Source of the DNA: a virus | DNA length: 57,843 bases | IMG/VR virus record: IMGVR_UViG_3300046810_000554 | Span: 1 to 57,843 of that record | Strand: one strand, 5' to 3' | Shown: one piece after another, positions 15,610-22,665 of the stretch | How positions within the stretch are numbered: the stretch's first letter is position 1 | Layout: the number at the start of each line of letters is the position of its first letter | Program-made: the position numbers and the translations under genes | The notes under the pieces: model-generated | What the model was told of the DNA's origin: nothing | The model's input: the letters and a program-made list of their open reading frames with translations, nothing else | Database searches by the model: none

Positions 15610-15936
15610 TCAGTGCGAAGTCGCGATTGCCTGGGCCAGTTGTATGTCCGACATAAGTGGCGGGCTGTAGGTCTCGCGATAGTAGCGAGCCGCCTGCTCA
15701 AACTGAGCACCACGAATTTCACCGTCTGAACCGATGAAAGCAAGGGCATCAGCTTTAGCCAAGCCAAAATACTTGTTGGGATGAGACGTGACATCGGTGG
15801 CGGCAGAGCTGAAGAAAGTCGGTCCAGTAGTAGTCCGAACCATCGCACGATCAATGGGGTTATCAATCTGACCTGCCGCCGCCCGGGTACTGCCCAACGC
15901 AAGCAATGCGATTGCCAAAACTTTCAAAGCTGCCAT
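15610..15936 (-). CDS. DUF2388 family exported protein
   Basis: 108 residues with a cleavable signal peptide (KVLAIALLALGSTRAAAGQ, cleavage probably after AAA/AG). The mature part has ATDVTSHPNKYFGLAKADALAFIGSDGEIRGAQFEQAARYYRET, matching the Pseudomonas DUF2388 pattern (KADAxxFIxSxGxIRGA). Predicted periplasmic; function unknown. Being on the cI strand upstream of the terminator, it could be made in the lysogen and act as a conversion factor. Confidence 0.75.
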   Translation of the reverse strand: MAALKVLAIALLALGSTRAAAGQIDNPIDRAMVRTTTGPTFFSSAATDVTSHPNKYFGLAKADALAFIGSDGEIRGAQFEQAARYYRETYSPPLMSDIQLAQAIATSH

Positions 15937-16035
15937 TCCCTGCTGATTCCCTCACGCTTAACTAGTGCGCATGACGATAGCAGAAGTGGTTCAAGCATAA
16001 AACGAGAAGCCCGGCGCTTGACCGGGCGTGCCTGA

Positions 16036-16569
16036 TCACAGAGGTGATTTTATATCGCTGTCGAAATCGAGCTGCTTGGGATTCGCAGGGATGCTGGACA
16101 GGGACCGAGCTAGAATTCCAACCGTCCCGGCTCGTCGGTATATCTGCTTATCATGAGTCCAAATTTCTTTTGCGCCAGAGGCTACTGAAATAGCCAAAAT
16201 CTGCCGATCATATTTGAGCTTGGCCATCGTCGAGTCAGGATCAAGCATTTTCATTTCTTGGTTACTGACGAGCATCGCGCACTCTATTGCCGCCAGCTGA
16301 TCAAACGCTGATATCTCGATGCATTTGACGCTATTGATAATGTCCAGATGCTTCTGATAGCTGTCACGGCTAATACCTATCAAGTATTCAGCCAATACGG
16401 GGGCGGGCAGTACAACTACGCCCTTGATAGCTTCGATCTTCTCTACAAGAGCCTGAGCCCGCATAAAGGCGTTATCAACAATTTGATCCGTCTCTGGATC
16501 ACGAAGATCCCTGGCCCCTTCGTTTTGCATGATCTGGACTAGGACATTTGTATCAATGACGATCTTCAA
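16036..16569 (-). CDS. PIN-domain (VapC-like) nuclease
   Basis: 177 residues. MKIVIDTNVLVQIM gives the first PIN acidic residue (Asp6); LPAPVLAEYLIG supplies the conserved Glu near 60, KLKYDRQILAISVA the Asp near 119 and TNVL...WTHDKQIYRRAG the last acidic site near 140. All four metal-ligand positions are present, so it should be an active Mg-dependent RNase. It is longer than typical VapC toxins (about 130-140) because of an insertion at 15-45. It follows the 16572 gene by 2 bp and so is its co-translated partner. Confidence 0.85.
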   Translation of the reverse strand: MKIVIDTNVLVQIMQNEGARDLRDPETDQIVDNAFMRAQALVEKIEAIKGVVVLPAPVLAEYLIGISRDSYQKHLDIINSVKCIEISAFDQLAAIECAMLVSNQEMKMLDPDSTMAKLKYDRQILAISVASGAKEIWTHDKQIYRRAGTVGILARSLSSIPANPKQLDFDSDIKSPL

Positions 16570-16571
16570 TC

Positions 16572-17312
16572 CTAACCCCTTGTTTCCAAAATACTGGAGT
16601 GGCCGCTAGACATTTCGTTCCAATCAACCCCCCCTGCGGCTTTGAGCCTGGCTATAGCTTCCTTGAAGCCAATGTCTTCCAACTTGGTGAATGTGCTTAT
16701 CCTCAACTTCACCAGCTTCCATACCCCATCACTGGAGCGCTGCCACTCACCATCACCGTGCAAGCGAACAGGCTTGAACAGCAGCTGCGCTAGACGTTCT
16801 GCGATTGCGACATCTGCTTCGCATAACAAGCTCTCATTGTCGGCACCTTCAATCCTGACTGGTACCGTATCATCCTTGCCGCCGACACTGTAAAGGCGTC
16901 CTTGTATACTGGACGGTTTAACTATTCGAAGGGGGGGCTCTTCATACTTGATGCTAGGGAACTGGAATATCTGCGCTCCCTCAGACCTTATGGACGCCCC
17001 TGTACCATCGGCCGCCATGAGTCCTGAAAGAGTTTTGTAGGCAGAGATGGCCGACTTTTTCCCCAGCCCGCCAGATACCTCGCGCACCTGGTTCATCACA
17101 AGTGGGAAAGCTTTTTCCTCTACGTAGGACTTCAGCTGGGCCGAGCCAGTGTCCACGCGATCGAAATGAACGGAATCCTCGCAGCCATAGAACGCGGAAA
17201 GTGCGCGCAGGTAGTCCGCAAGCCGCCTCATCGAGAGTTGGCCGGGGGTGAGGTCGTCGAGGTAAAGCGTTAACTCTTTCATCAGCTGATTATAGTCATG
17301 CGTCCATTTCAA
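16572..17312 (-). CDS. Unrecognised partner of the PIN nuclease
   Basis: 246 codons from a TTG; an in-frame ATG at 17282 would give 236. Neither has a good ribosome site. Residues 1-75 are helical (QLMKELTLYLDDL; LRALSAFYGC), followed by KKSAISAYKTLSGLMAADGTGASIRSEG and a strand-rich half (GRLYSVGGKDDTVPVRIEG; LLFKPVRLHGDGEWQRSSDG; WKLVKLRISTFTKLED). It is not an antitoxin family I know. Being directly upstream of the PIN gene, it may be its inhibitor or the sensing subunit. A -10-like TATAGT at 17320-17315 could give a separate promoter. Confidence 0.7.
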   Translation of the reverse strand: MKWTHDYNQLMKELTLYLDDLTPGQLSMRRLADYLRALSAFYGCEDSVHFDRVDTGSAQLKSYVEEKAFPLVMNQVREVSGGLGKKSAISAYKTLSGLMAADGTGASIRSEGAQIFQFPSIKYEEPPLRIVKPSSIQGRLYSVGGKDDTVPVRIEGADNESLLCEADVAIAERLAQLLFKPVRLHGDGEWQRSSDGVWKLVKLRISTFTKLEDIGFKEAIARLKAAGGVDWNEMSSGHSSILETRG

Positions 17313-17396
17313 TCACTATAGGCAATCGTCGCCCTTACAAATTCGCGACGCACGAGCTACTCATCCCTATCCCGAACAATCCGCTAATTCCGCACC

Positions 17397-17615
17397 TCAC
17401 CGGCGCACGCCATAGAAGTGGCTCAGAGCTGCCAGCTCAAGCACAGTCACGAAAACGCAAAGCACAACGAACCGAGGGCTGAAAACCCGCTTGCGATTGG
17501 ATGCTCCACTGGACAGCAAACTATCGCCGCTGTAACCAGGAAACATCATCAAGAGCGCAACCAGAGTATAGGTCCCTGCCTTGCTCCAGAACCCCTGTGT
17601 TCGCCATTGAGTCAT
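17397..17615 (-). CDS. 72-residue two-span membrane protein
   Basis: Start chosen at the ATG at 17615, with AAAGGA upstream; the frame is open to 17699. Two hydrophobic stretches, GTYTLVALLMMFPGY (about 14-28) and RFVVLCVFVTVLELAALSHF (about 48-67), flank a short basic loop (SNRKRVF). Predicted inner membrane. It lies between cI and the PIN pair, the region where lambda has the membrane protein RexB, but shows no similarity I can claim. Confidence 0.5.
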   Translation of the reverse strand: MTQWRTQGFWSKAGTYTLVALLMMFPGYSGDSLLSSGASNRKRVFSPRFVVLCVFVTVLELAALSHFYGVRR

Positions 17616-17655
17616 TGGTGGTCGGTCCTTTCCCTGCAAATCTCCATTACGCCGG

Positions 17656-17895
17656 CTATTCGGCCCGTTCCCGTACAATCCGCCCGTCTCGCACTTCATC
17701 CGCGTAGCTTGCGAGCTTGTCCTCGGATGCCTGAAATACTACGCAGATCTTCAGCAGCGTCTGCGCATCTGACTCATTGCCCGCCAGGCTCAACCGCTCA
17801 GCAATCCGCAACAGGTCAACAGTTGCCCACTTCAGGTCTGATGCCGACCCTGTGAGGTCGCGCCGGAGCTGTTGATTTGGTTTGTTCAGAGGCAT
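17656..17895 (-). CDS. 79-residue helical protein behind cI
   Basis: ATG at 17895 after AGGAGG, 18 bp past the cI stop, so co-transcribed with it. Helical, with DLKWATVDLLRIAERLSLAGNESDAQTLLKICVVF. No family recognised. Expected to be expressed in the lysogen. Confidence 0.6.
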   Translation of the reverse strand: MPLNKPNQQLRRDLTGSASDLKWATVDLLRIAERLSLAGNESDAQTLLKICVVFQASEDKLASYADEVRDGRIVRERAE

Positions 17896-17913
17896 AAGTC
17901 CTCCTGCTATCAA

Positions 17914-18786
17914 TCACACCGGCTGCCCATTCCACACATACAGCACGCGAGCCAGGATGTGGGTATCGTCGACCCGGATATCTTCTGGATCGTGGTGCTT
18001 GTTGTCCGAGATCATCTTGAACAGGGTTTTACCTTTCTTCTGGAGCCGCTTCACGTAGAGCATCTCATCGTGGGAGAAGAGGTAGATGCCGTCTCCCGTG
18101 AACTCCCGGATCGTGACGTCGACCAGCAGAGGGTCGCGGTCCTTGATCGTCGGGGCCATTGACTGGCCCCAGCCGGTGATCACCTTGAGATGGAAGTGCT
18201 CCTTGAACGTGACGCCCATCTCGCGCAGATGCTTGGGGCTGACCCTGATGTCCTGAAGCATTTCGGGATATTCGTGCGGGATCTGCCCGCCGCCCATTGC
18301 GGCGCGCACGTCGTAGTGCGCGATCCACACTTCGTCACCTACCTGACCTGGACGGGAGAAGTCGACGGTAATGACGTTCGAGCCGTTAGTGCTGGAAGCC
18401 ACTTCCTCGACTGCGTCAGCAATCTTTTGCCGAGCGTCGTCTGACAGGTTCTTCCCGTGCTTCGCCAGCATCTGCTGAACAATGTCCGCGGATGACTGGG
18501 GCGCAATCGGTCTCGCAGTGCTGGTAAGTGACTCGATCTCATCAGCTAGGCGCTTGCTGAATTTCTCTACTGGCTCTTCGAGCATGCGCGACAGGACGGC
18601 TGCGAACTTGGTGTTCAGGGGATTGATGCCCTTGAAATACAAGTTCACGGCAGCCGGCGTCATTCCCGCCTCATCGGCGATTTTCTTTTGGCTGAGCTTC
18701 AACTCGTTCTTCTTGGAGAGGAACAGGTCGTGCGCGGCTGCGCACTCGGCAAGCAGCTCGGGCGGGAGGATACGTTTCTTGGTCAT
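17914..18786 (-). CDS. cI: CI-like repressor (HTH + S24 peptidase)
   Basis: 290 residues. The N-terminal HTH (LSQKKIADEAGMTPAAVNLYFKGINPLN, 31-58) is followed by a linker and a LexA/CI-type S24 domain with nucleophile Ser209 (GWGQSMAPTI) and general base Lys246 (YVKRLQ). The expected Ala-Gly cleavage pair before the catalytic domain reads AAMGGG near 162-167, which is not canonical. The ATG at 18786 has no ribosome site and lies just after a -10-like TATACA, so the mRNA may be leaderless as for lambda PRM. Three operators lie upstream. Confidence 0.92.
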   Translation of the reverse strand: MTKKRILPPELLAECAAAHDLFLSKKNELKLSQKKIADEAGMTPAAVNLYFKGINPLNTKFAAVLSRMLEEPVEKFSKRLADEIESLTSTARPIAPQSSADIVQQMLAKHGKNLSDDARQKIADAVEEVASSTNGSNVITVDFSRPGQVGDEVWIAHYDVRAAMGGGQIPHEYPEMLQDIRVSPKHLREMGVTFKEHFHLKVITGWGQSMAPTIKDRDPLLVDVTIREFTGDGIYLFSHDEMLYVKRLQKKGKTLFKMISDNKHHDPEDIRVDDTHILARVLYVWNGQPV

Positions 18787-18794
18787 CGCGCGAA

Positions 18795-18823
18795 TGTATA
18801 CCAATGGTTAAAAATAAGAAGAA
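18795..18823 (-). promoter_or_regulatory. PRM-like promoter for the repressor
   Basis: On the minus strand a -10 TATACA (18800-18795) and a poor -35 TTCTTC (18823-18818) are 17 bp apart. A weak -35 next to an operator fits an activator-dependent PRM. The predicted start lies at about 18788-18786, i.e. at the repressor ATG. Confidence 0.5.
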
Positions 18824-18859
18824 ACCATCGGTATTGCTTAAAAATTAACAGATGGTTAA
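18798..18859. promoter_or_regulatory. Three CI operators between cI and cro
   Basis: Related 14-bp sites: ATACCAATGGTTAA (18798-18811), GAAACCATCGGTAT (18821-18834, inverted) and TAACAGATGGTTAA (18846-18859). Centres are 23 and 25 bp apart, as in a lambda OR. They share the ACCATCGGT core with the pair at 14379-14418 and overlap both promoters. Confidence 0.85.
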
Positions 18860-18862
18860 TAT
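18834..18862 (+). promoter_or_regulatory. PR-like rightward early promoter
   Basis: TTGCTT (18834-18839), 17 bp, TAATAT (18857-18862). The middle and right operators overlap its -35 and -10. It would start transcription about 20 bp before the cro ATG. Confidence 0.75.
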
Positions 18863-18891
18863 CGGCCTCATCTACAAGCAGAGGCACGACC

Positions 18892-19086
18892 ATGAATGAG
18901 ACTTCCCTCGACAAGTTCGTGGCTGACAAAGGGCAGTCCGAAGCCGCACGGCTTCTTCGGGTGACTGCCCCAGCCATTCACAAAGCCCTATCCGCGAAAC
19001 GGGACATCCGTGTGCTTGAGCTACCCGATGGCAGCTTCCAGGCGCAGGAGCAGCGTCCGTTCCCATCCCAAAAGTCAGCCGCTTAA
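18892..19086 (+). CDS. cro: Cro-like regulator
   Basis: 64 residues, the size of lambdoid Cro proteins. LDKFVADKGQSEAARLLRVTAPAIHKALSAKRDIRV is a compact HTH (recognition helix around VTAPAIHKAL). It is the first gene after PR and diverges from cI. The ATG at 18892 fits this N-terminus; the longer open frame from 18688 runs through the cI gene and is excluded. Confidence 0.85.
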   Translation: MNETSLDKFVADKGQSEAARLLRVTAPAIHKALSAKRDIRVLELPDGSFQAQEQRPFPSQKSAA

Positions 19087-19114
19087 ACCAATTCCAATCA
19101 CGAAGGAGCAGCAC

Positions 19115-19306
19115 ATGTACGACGAACCACGCCATCTGAAGGATCGAGAAATTAAATCTCGGTACGACGATGAAACCTACGAGGCACTCAAGGCAGTCGC
19201 CCGACTTCACAAACTGCAGCTGGCTGTATTCGTGCGCATGTGCGTGGAAGAGAAGCTCGAAAGCATCGTTGAACAGGATGTTACCGAGAAACAGCATTTG
19301 GCCTGA
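19115..19306 (+). CDS. Small ribbon-helix-helix-like regulator
   Basis: 63 residues, AAGGAG before the ATG. REIKSRYDDETYEALKAVARLHKLQLAVFVRMCVEEKL has the strand-helix-helix pattern of RHH DNA-binding proteins (Arc/MetJ type). In the cII position of the rightward operon, but unrelated to CII in sequence. Confidence 0.65.
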   Translation: MYDEPRHLKDREIKSRYDDETYEALKAVARLHKLQLAVFVRMCVEEKLESIVEQDVTEKQHLA

Positions 19307-19325
19307 AGGCCCTGAAGGAGGCTTT

Positions 19326-19568
19326 GTGCCTGAAACCACGATCTGCCACGGGATCGATGGGCGCCTCTACGAAAAGCTTGAACGATTGGCAAAGGCCGCA
19401 GGCATGTCGCCTGACGAGTACGCCGCGAAGCTTGGAGCAGAACGCTTTTTCGAAAAGACCAGGCCCAAGGGTGCCGGAAAACTTCGACATCTACCCACAG
19501 CAAGGCGCGATCCGCCGCAGGACTTAAAAGGCCCTGAAAAAGGAGGGACTGATGAAGGCTCCCGATAG
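19326..19568 (+). CDS. Second small RHH-like protein, GTG start
   Basis: 80 residues. GTG at 19326 is preceded by AAGGAGG; no in-frame ATG fits. IDGRLYEKLERLAKAAGMSPDEYAAKLGAERFFEK resembles an RHH fold, with a basic C-terminal tail (KTRPKGAGKLRHLPTARRD). Possibly a distant paralogue of the preceding gene. Confidence 0.6.
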   Translation: MPETTICHGIDGRLYEKLERLAKAAGMSPDEYAAKLGAERFFEKTRPKGAGKLRHLPTARRDPPQDLKGPEKGGTDEGSR

Positions 19569-19644
19569 CAAAACCCAAATCGCAGGCGAAAAAAAACCAC
19601 CTGGCCGGGTGGTTCTTCGCGTTGCATTCGAAACATATCTGTGA
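19552..19644 (+). CDS. 30-residue mini-protein
   Basis: ATG at 19552 follows an ideal AAGGAGG and overlaps the end of the preceding gene. The product is MKAPDSKTQIAGEKKPPGRV plus ten residues ending FETYL. It contains, in antisense, a perfect intrinsic terminator. Reality rests on the ribosome site and tight spacing. Confidence 0.5.
   Translation: MKAPDSKTQIAGEKKPPGRVVLRVAFETYL
19589..19614 (-). terminator. Antisense intrinsic terminator inside the 30-residue gene
   Basis: AACCACC (19595-19601) pairs with GGTGGTT (19608-19614). On the minus strand the hairpin is followed by eight T. It would stop leftward transcription coming from the replication region before it reaches cro and cI. Rightward transcripts get only TTCTT after the stem. 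Confidence 0.75.
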
Positions 19645-19652
19645 GGCCGATT

Positions 19653-20456
19653 ATGCATACCTCTACTACCGATGTACAGGCCCTGAAGAATCCCGCGCCA
19701 CATTTTTCGAATCACGAAAACGTGGCGCGGAAAATGTCCTCCCGCGAAATTGCCAATGTCACCGGAAAGCGTCACAACAACGTGAAGCGGGACATCGTAT
19801 CGATGCTTACCGAGCTTGAAGAAGATGTGCTCAGTTTTGAGCACATCTATTTGGACGGTTACAAGCGGGAGCAGGTCGAGTATCTGCTCGACCGCGAACT
19901 GACCGACACCTTGCTCACTGGCTACAGCGCCAAGATGCGGCGCGCGGTTATCCGCCGCTGGACAGAGCTTGAAGGGCAGGGCGCAGCTCGTCAGGCGGTG
20001 ATGGCCAACGGCACTAAGGTAGTTGGAGAGCTTGCCATTCTCGAATGCTTCACGCGCCTGCTGAAACCGGCACCTTCCAGCCAAGTAATGATGCTTGCCC
20101 AGATCGCCACCAATAACGGGCTCGACGCCAAATTCCTGCCTGGCTATGCCGTAGATGCCGCGCCGGACGCCACAGGCGGCTCCAGCATGCCCACGAAGTC
20201 CGCCACGGCGCTGCTGAAGGATAACGCCATCCGAATTGCACCTGCCGCGTTCAACCGCGCCCTGGAGTCGGCTGGCTTCCTCAAGGTCCTGCAGCGCAAG
20301 AACTCAAAACAGGAAATGGTGCCTTTCTGGTCCATCACTGAAAAGGGCCTCAAGTACGGCAAGAACCTCACCAGCCCCCAATCCCCCCGCGAGACACAGC
20401 CGCACTGGTACGTGGATCGCTTCCTTGAACTGGCCAATTTGGTCGGGAAGGCCTGA
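19653..20456 (+). CDS. Rha-like phage regulatory protein
   Basis: 267 residues from the ATG at 19653 (GTG at 19641 possible). The N-terminal half has the Rha pattern: ARKMSSREIANVTGKRHNNVKRDIVSML, then LDGYKREQVEYLLDRELTDTLLTGYSAKMRRAVIRRW. The C-terminal 110 residues form a separate winged-helix-like domain (TKSATALLKDNAIRIAPAAF; FWSITEKGLKYGKNL). Rha proteins modulate lytic growth in phi80/P22-type phages. It precedes the replication gene directly. Confidence 0.75.
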   Translation: MHTSTTDVQALKNPAPHFSNHENVARKMSSREIANVTGKRHNNVKRDIVSMLTELEEDVLSFEHIYLDGYKREQVEYLLDRELTDTLLTGYSAKMRRAVIRRWTELEGQGAARQAVMANGTKVVGELAILECFTRLLKPAPSSQVMMLAQIATNNGLDAKFLPGYAVDAAPDATGGSSMPTKSATALLKDNAIRIAPAAFNRALESAGFLKVLQRKNSKQEMVPFWSITEKGLKYGKNLTSPQSPRETQPHWYVDRFLELANLVGKA

Positions 20457-20457
20457 C

Positions 20458-21426
20458 ATGCAATACACCGTCACGATTAACCAGGCGAAGGCATTGGAGT
20501 GGGGGCTGAATGCTCAGCAAGCCCTGCTGTTTGCTTTCGTCTACGAGTGCCCGAGCTGGGCCAATCCAATCAAGACGGATACCGGGATCTACTTCGCGTT
20601 GAGCAAAAGCAAGATCGTTGACGAATTGCCGCTGCTGACTGACAAGCCTGATACCGCTTACCGACTTCTGAAAGCTCTGCGAGACGCGGGCTTGATCGAG
20701 CTTTCCAGCACTTCGAGCATCACTTTGATTCGCCTGACCGAGAAAGCAAAAGAGTGGAACCGTAAGCTAGATGGGTCGGAAAAATATCCGACCTCTGATG
20801 CGATTGATGGTCGGAAAAAAATCCGATCTACCTCGGAAAATTCTCCGAGCAAGGTCGGAAAAAAATCCGAGTCAAGGTCGGAAAAATCTCCGACAAATCA
20901 GGATACCAATAATCAGGGTACCAATCAGGTAACCAGTAATCAGGATTTGCAGGACGGATCGGACAAGCCGAACCGGTCCAGCGGATTGGTTCTGGTCGGC
21001 GGCATTGAAGCGCCACGGGTCGAGATTCCCGCCGATATGCCAGGGCCGAAAGACCAGGCCTGCAAAACCTTCAAAACCTGGGCGAACTACGCCATGTCCT
21101 ACCGCAAGCGCTACAAAGCGTGGCCGGTTTGGAATGCCAAGGTGGGAGGGCAGGTGGGACTGCTCATCGGCCGTCTTGGCATCGACGTGGCTCACAGTGT
21201 CGCGGCGTACTACTTGGGCATCAACGACGCTCAACTGATCCGTAAATGCCACAGCCTCAACGAACTGCTGGCCAACGCCGAGGGGTATCACACCCAGTGG
21301 GTCACTCAGACCCAGGTGAACGGCCGCACAGCCCGCCAGCAGGAAGACACCCAGGCCAACATGAACGCAGCCCAGGAAGCTGCCCGCAAGATCCGTGAAG
21401 GAGGGCCGCGCAATGCTTTCCTCTGA
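20458..21426 (+). CDS. Replication initiator (lambda O-like), contains the origin
   Basis: 322 residues, ATG two bases after the Rha stop. Residues 1-95 form a winged-helix domain (ALEWGLNAQQALLFAFVYE; FALSKSKIVDELPLLTDKPDTAYRLLKAL). Residues about 100-165 are low-complexity, encoded by the iterons. The C-terminal domain (TFKTWANYAMSYRKRYKAWPVWNAK; GLLIGRLGIDVAHSVAAYYLG) is conserved in Pseudomonas phage replication proteins. An initiator carrying its own origin mid-gene is the lambda O layout. Confidence 0.75.
   Translation: MQYTVTINQAKALEWGLNAQQALLFAFVYECPSWANPIKTDTGIYFALSKSKIVDELPLLTDKPDTAYRLLKALRDAGLIELSSTSSITLIRLTEKAKEWNRKLDGSEKYPTSDAIDGRKKIRSTSENSPSKVGKKSESRSEKSPTNQDTNNQGTNQVTSNQDLQDGSDKPNRSSGLVLVGGIEAPRVEIPADMPGPKDQACKTFKTWANYAMSYRKRYKAWPVWNAKVGGQVGLLIGRLGIDVAHSVAAYYLGINDAQLIRKCHSLNELLANAEGYHTQWVTQTQVNGRTARQQEDTQANMNAAQEAARKIREGGPRNAFL
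20774..20895. repeat. Five palindromic iterons: predicted replication origin
   Basis: Five 20-bp near-palindromes of form (G/C)(G/C)TCGGAAAA-N4-TCCGA start at 20774, 20809, 20831, 20853 and 20876. The last four are spaced 22-23 bp, two helical turns. Arms TCGGA/TCCGA are invariant in all five. Adjacent repeats at 20896-20945 complete an origin-like array. Confidence 0.85.
20896..20945. repeat. AATCAGG direct repeats beside the iterons
   Basis: AATCAGGATACC (20896), AATCAGGGTACC (20911), AATCAGGTAACC (20923) and a partial AATCAGGA (20938). They are A+T richer than the surroundings, lie immediately right of the iterons and keep the reading frame open (NQDTNNQGTNQVTSNQD). They may be the unwinding element or a second protein-binding array. 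Confidence 0.7.
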
Positions 21427-22198
21427 CGAAGTTGCGCAACTGGCCGGTGCTATCTGCGCAACTGCCGAAACCTTGGGCCAGACGATCAGCGCGACTGCTG
21501 CTGAGCTGATGGCCGAAGACCTGTCTGTGTACCCGCCCGGCGATATCCGCAAAGCGCTTCAGTCCTGCCGCCGCGAACTGACCGGGAAGCTGACCTTGGC
21601 TGCTGTCCTGCAACGCATCGAGGCCGAAGACGGCCGCCCGGGCAAGGACGAGGCATGGGCCATCGCCATGACGACCCACGACGAATACGAGACCGTCGTA
21701 CTCACGGACGAAATCCAGCTCGCCCTGGCTGCCGCCAAGCCCGTGCTAGATGCAGGCGACAAGATCGGTGCCCGTATGGCGTTCATCAGCGCTTACGAGC
21801 GTCTGGTTGGCCAGGCCCGCGAGGATCACAAGGCCGTGAACTGGCATGTGTCTGTCGGCTTCGACGCCAACCGACGCGTCCAGGCCATCACCAAGGCCGT
21901 GCAAATGCAGCGCATCCCTCAGGAGCGCGGGCAGGTGTATCTGGCCGACCTCAACGTCGTACCGATCTCACAAGACGGCCAAGCCATTGCAGGGCTGATA
22001 ACTGGGCAGGTGACGCGGCCAAGTGCGAACGTCCGGGAAAAGCTCAAGGCGGTGAAGGACGCCATGGCTGAGATGAGCCTGGCCAGTGCTGAGCGCCGCA
22101 AGGAATTGAAGATCAAGGCCGCCAACGATCTGGCCGACCGACTCGCGCTGCTCCAGCAGCAGGCCGAGGATTTGGAATTGAAGAGGGCTGCGCGATGA
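21413..22198 (+). CDS. Replication-associated protein, P-like position
   Basis: 261 residues. ATG at 21413 after AAGGAGG, overlapping the initiator by 14 bp. N-terminal part LSVYPPGDIRKALQSCRRELTGKLTLAAVLQRIE resembles helicase-loader-type phage proteins; the C-terminal ~60 residues are a coiled coil (REKLKAVKDAMAEMSLASAERRKELKI). Its place after O suggests a helicase-loading role, which the sequence alone does not prove. Confidence 0.6.
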   Translation: MLSSDEVAQLAGAICATAETLGQTISATAAELMAEDLSVYPPGDIRKALQSCRRELTGKLTLAAVLQRIEAEDGRPGKDEAWAIAMTTHDEYETVVLTDEIQLALAAAKPVLDAGDKIGARMAFISAYERLVGQAREDHKAVNWHVSVGFDANRRVQAITKAVQMQRIPQERGQVYLADLNVVPISQDGQAIAGLITGQVTRPSANVREKLKAVKDAMAEMSLASAERRKELKIKAANDLADRLALLQQQAEDLELKRAAR

Positions 22199-22665
22199 CC
22201 GACAAAATCAGCGTCAACTGCCAGGCCAAACTCACCGAGGCAATCACCAGCCTCACCACCATGTACCGCGACAAGCGTTTCGTGGTTGTGTCACTACGCC
22301 CGGGCAAGGACCGCACCCTGGATCAGAACGCACTCTGGTTCGCGATGTACAAGCGCATCTCCGAAATGACTCAGATCGGCGACCCAGCCGAGGCGCGCAA
22401 GTACTGCAAGCTGCACATCGGCGTGCAGATCCTGCTGAACGAGGACGCCGGGTTTCAGACTGATTGGTATCGGGTGATGCGCCATCTGTCCTACGAAACG
22501 AAGCTGGACATGATGGGCGGCTGCCATCTGTTCGGGCCTGACGGCTTCCCGGTGACCAGCCTGTTCAACCGTGCCCAGGGCATCGCCTACACCGACCGTA
22601 TCGTCACGTACTTCGGTCGTCACGGCGTTGTGTTCTCGGATCTGCTTGGCGAGGTGGCGGCATGA
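22195..22665 (+). CDS. NinB-like recombination protein
   Basis: 156 residues, ATGA overlap with the previous gene. RFVVVSLRPGKDRTLDQNALWFAMYKRIS carries the NinB hallmark (R-S/T-LDQN-xx-LWA) seen in lambda. The rest (ARKYCKLHIGVQILL; SYETKLDMMGGCHLFG) is compatible with the family. NinB binds single-stranded DNA and belongs to the RecFOR-like set. It is followed by NinG as in lambda's nin region. Confidence 0.65.
   Translation: MTDKISVNCQAKLTEAITSLTTMYRDKRFVVVSLRPGKDRTLDQNALWFAMYKRISEMTQIGDPAEARKYCKLHIGVQILLNEDAGFQTDWYRVMRHLSYETKLDMMGGCHLFGPDGFPVTSLFNRAQGIAYTDRIVTYFGRHGVVFSDLLGEVAA

Noticed and set aside
20774-20895. CRISPR array
   Set aside because: Repeats are 20-bp palindromes separated by 2-15 bp, too short for spacers, and lie in a coding gene; they are iterons.
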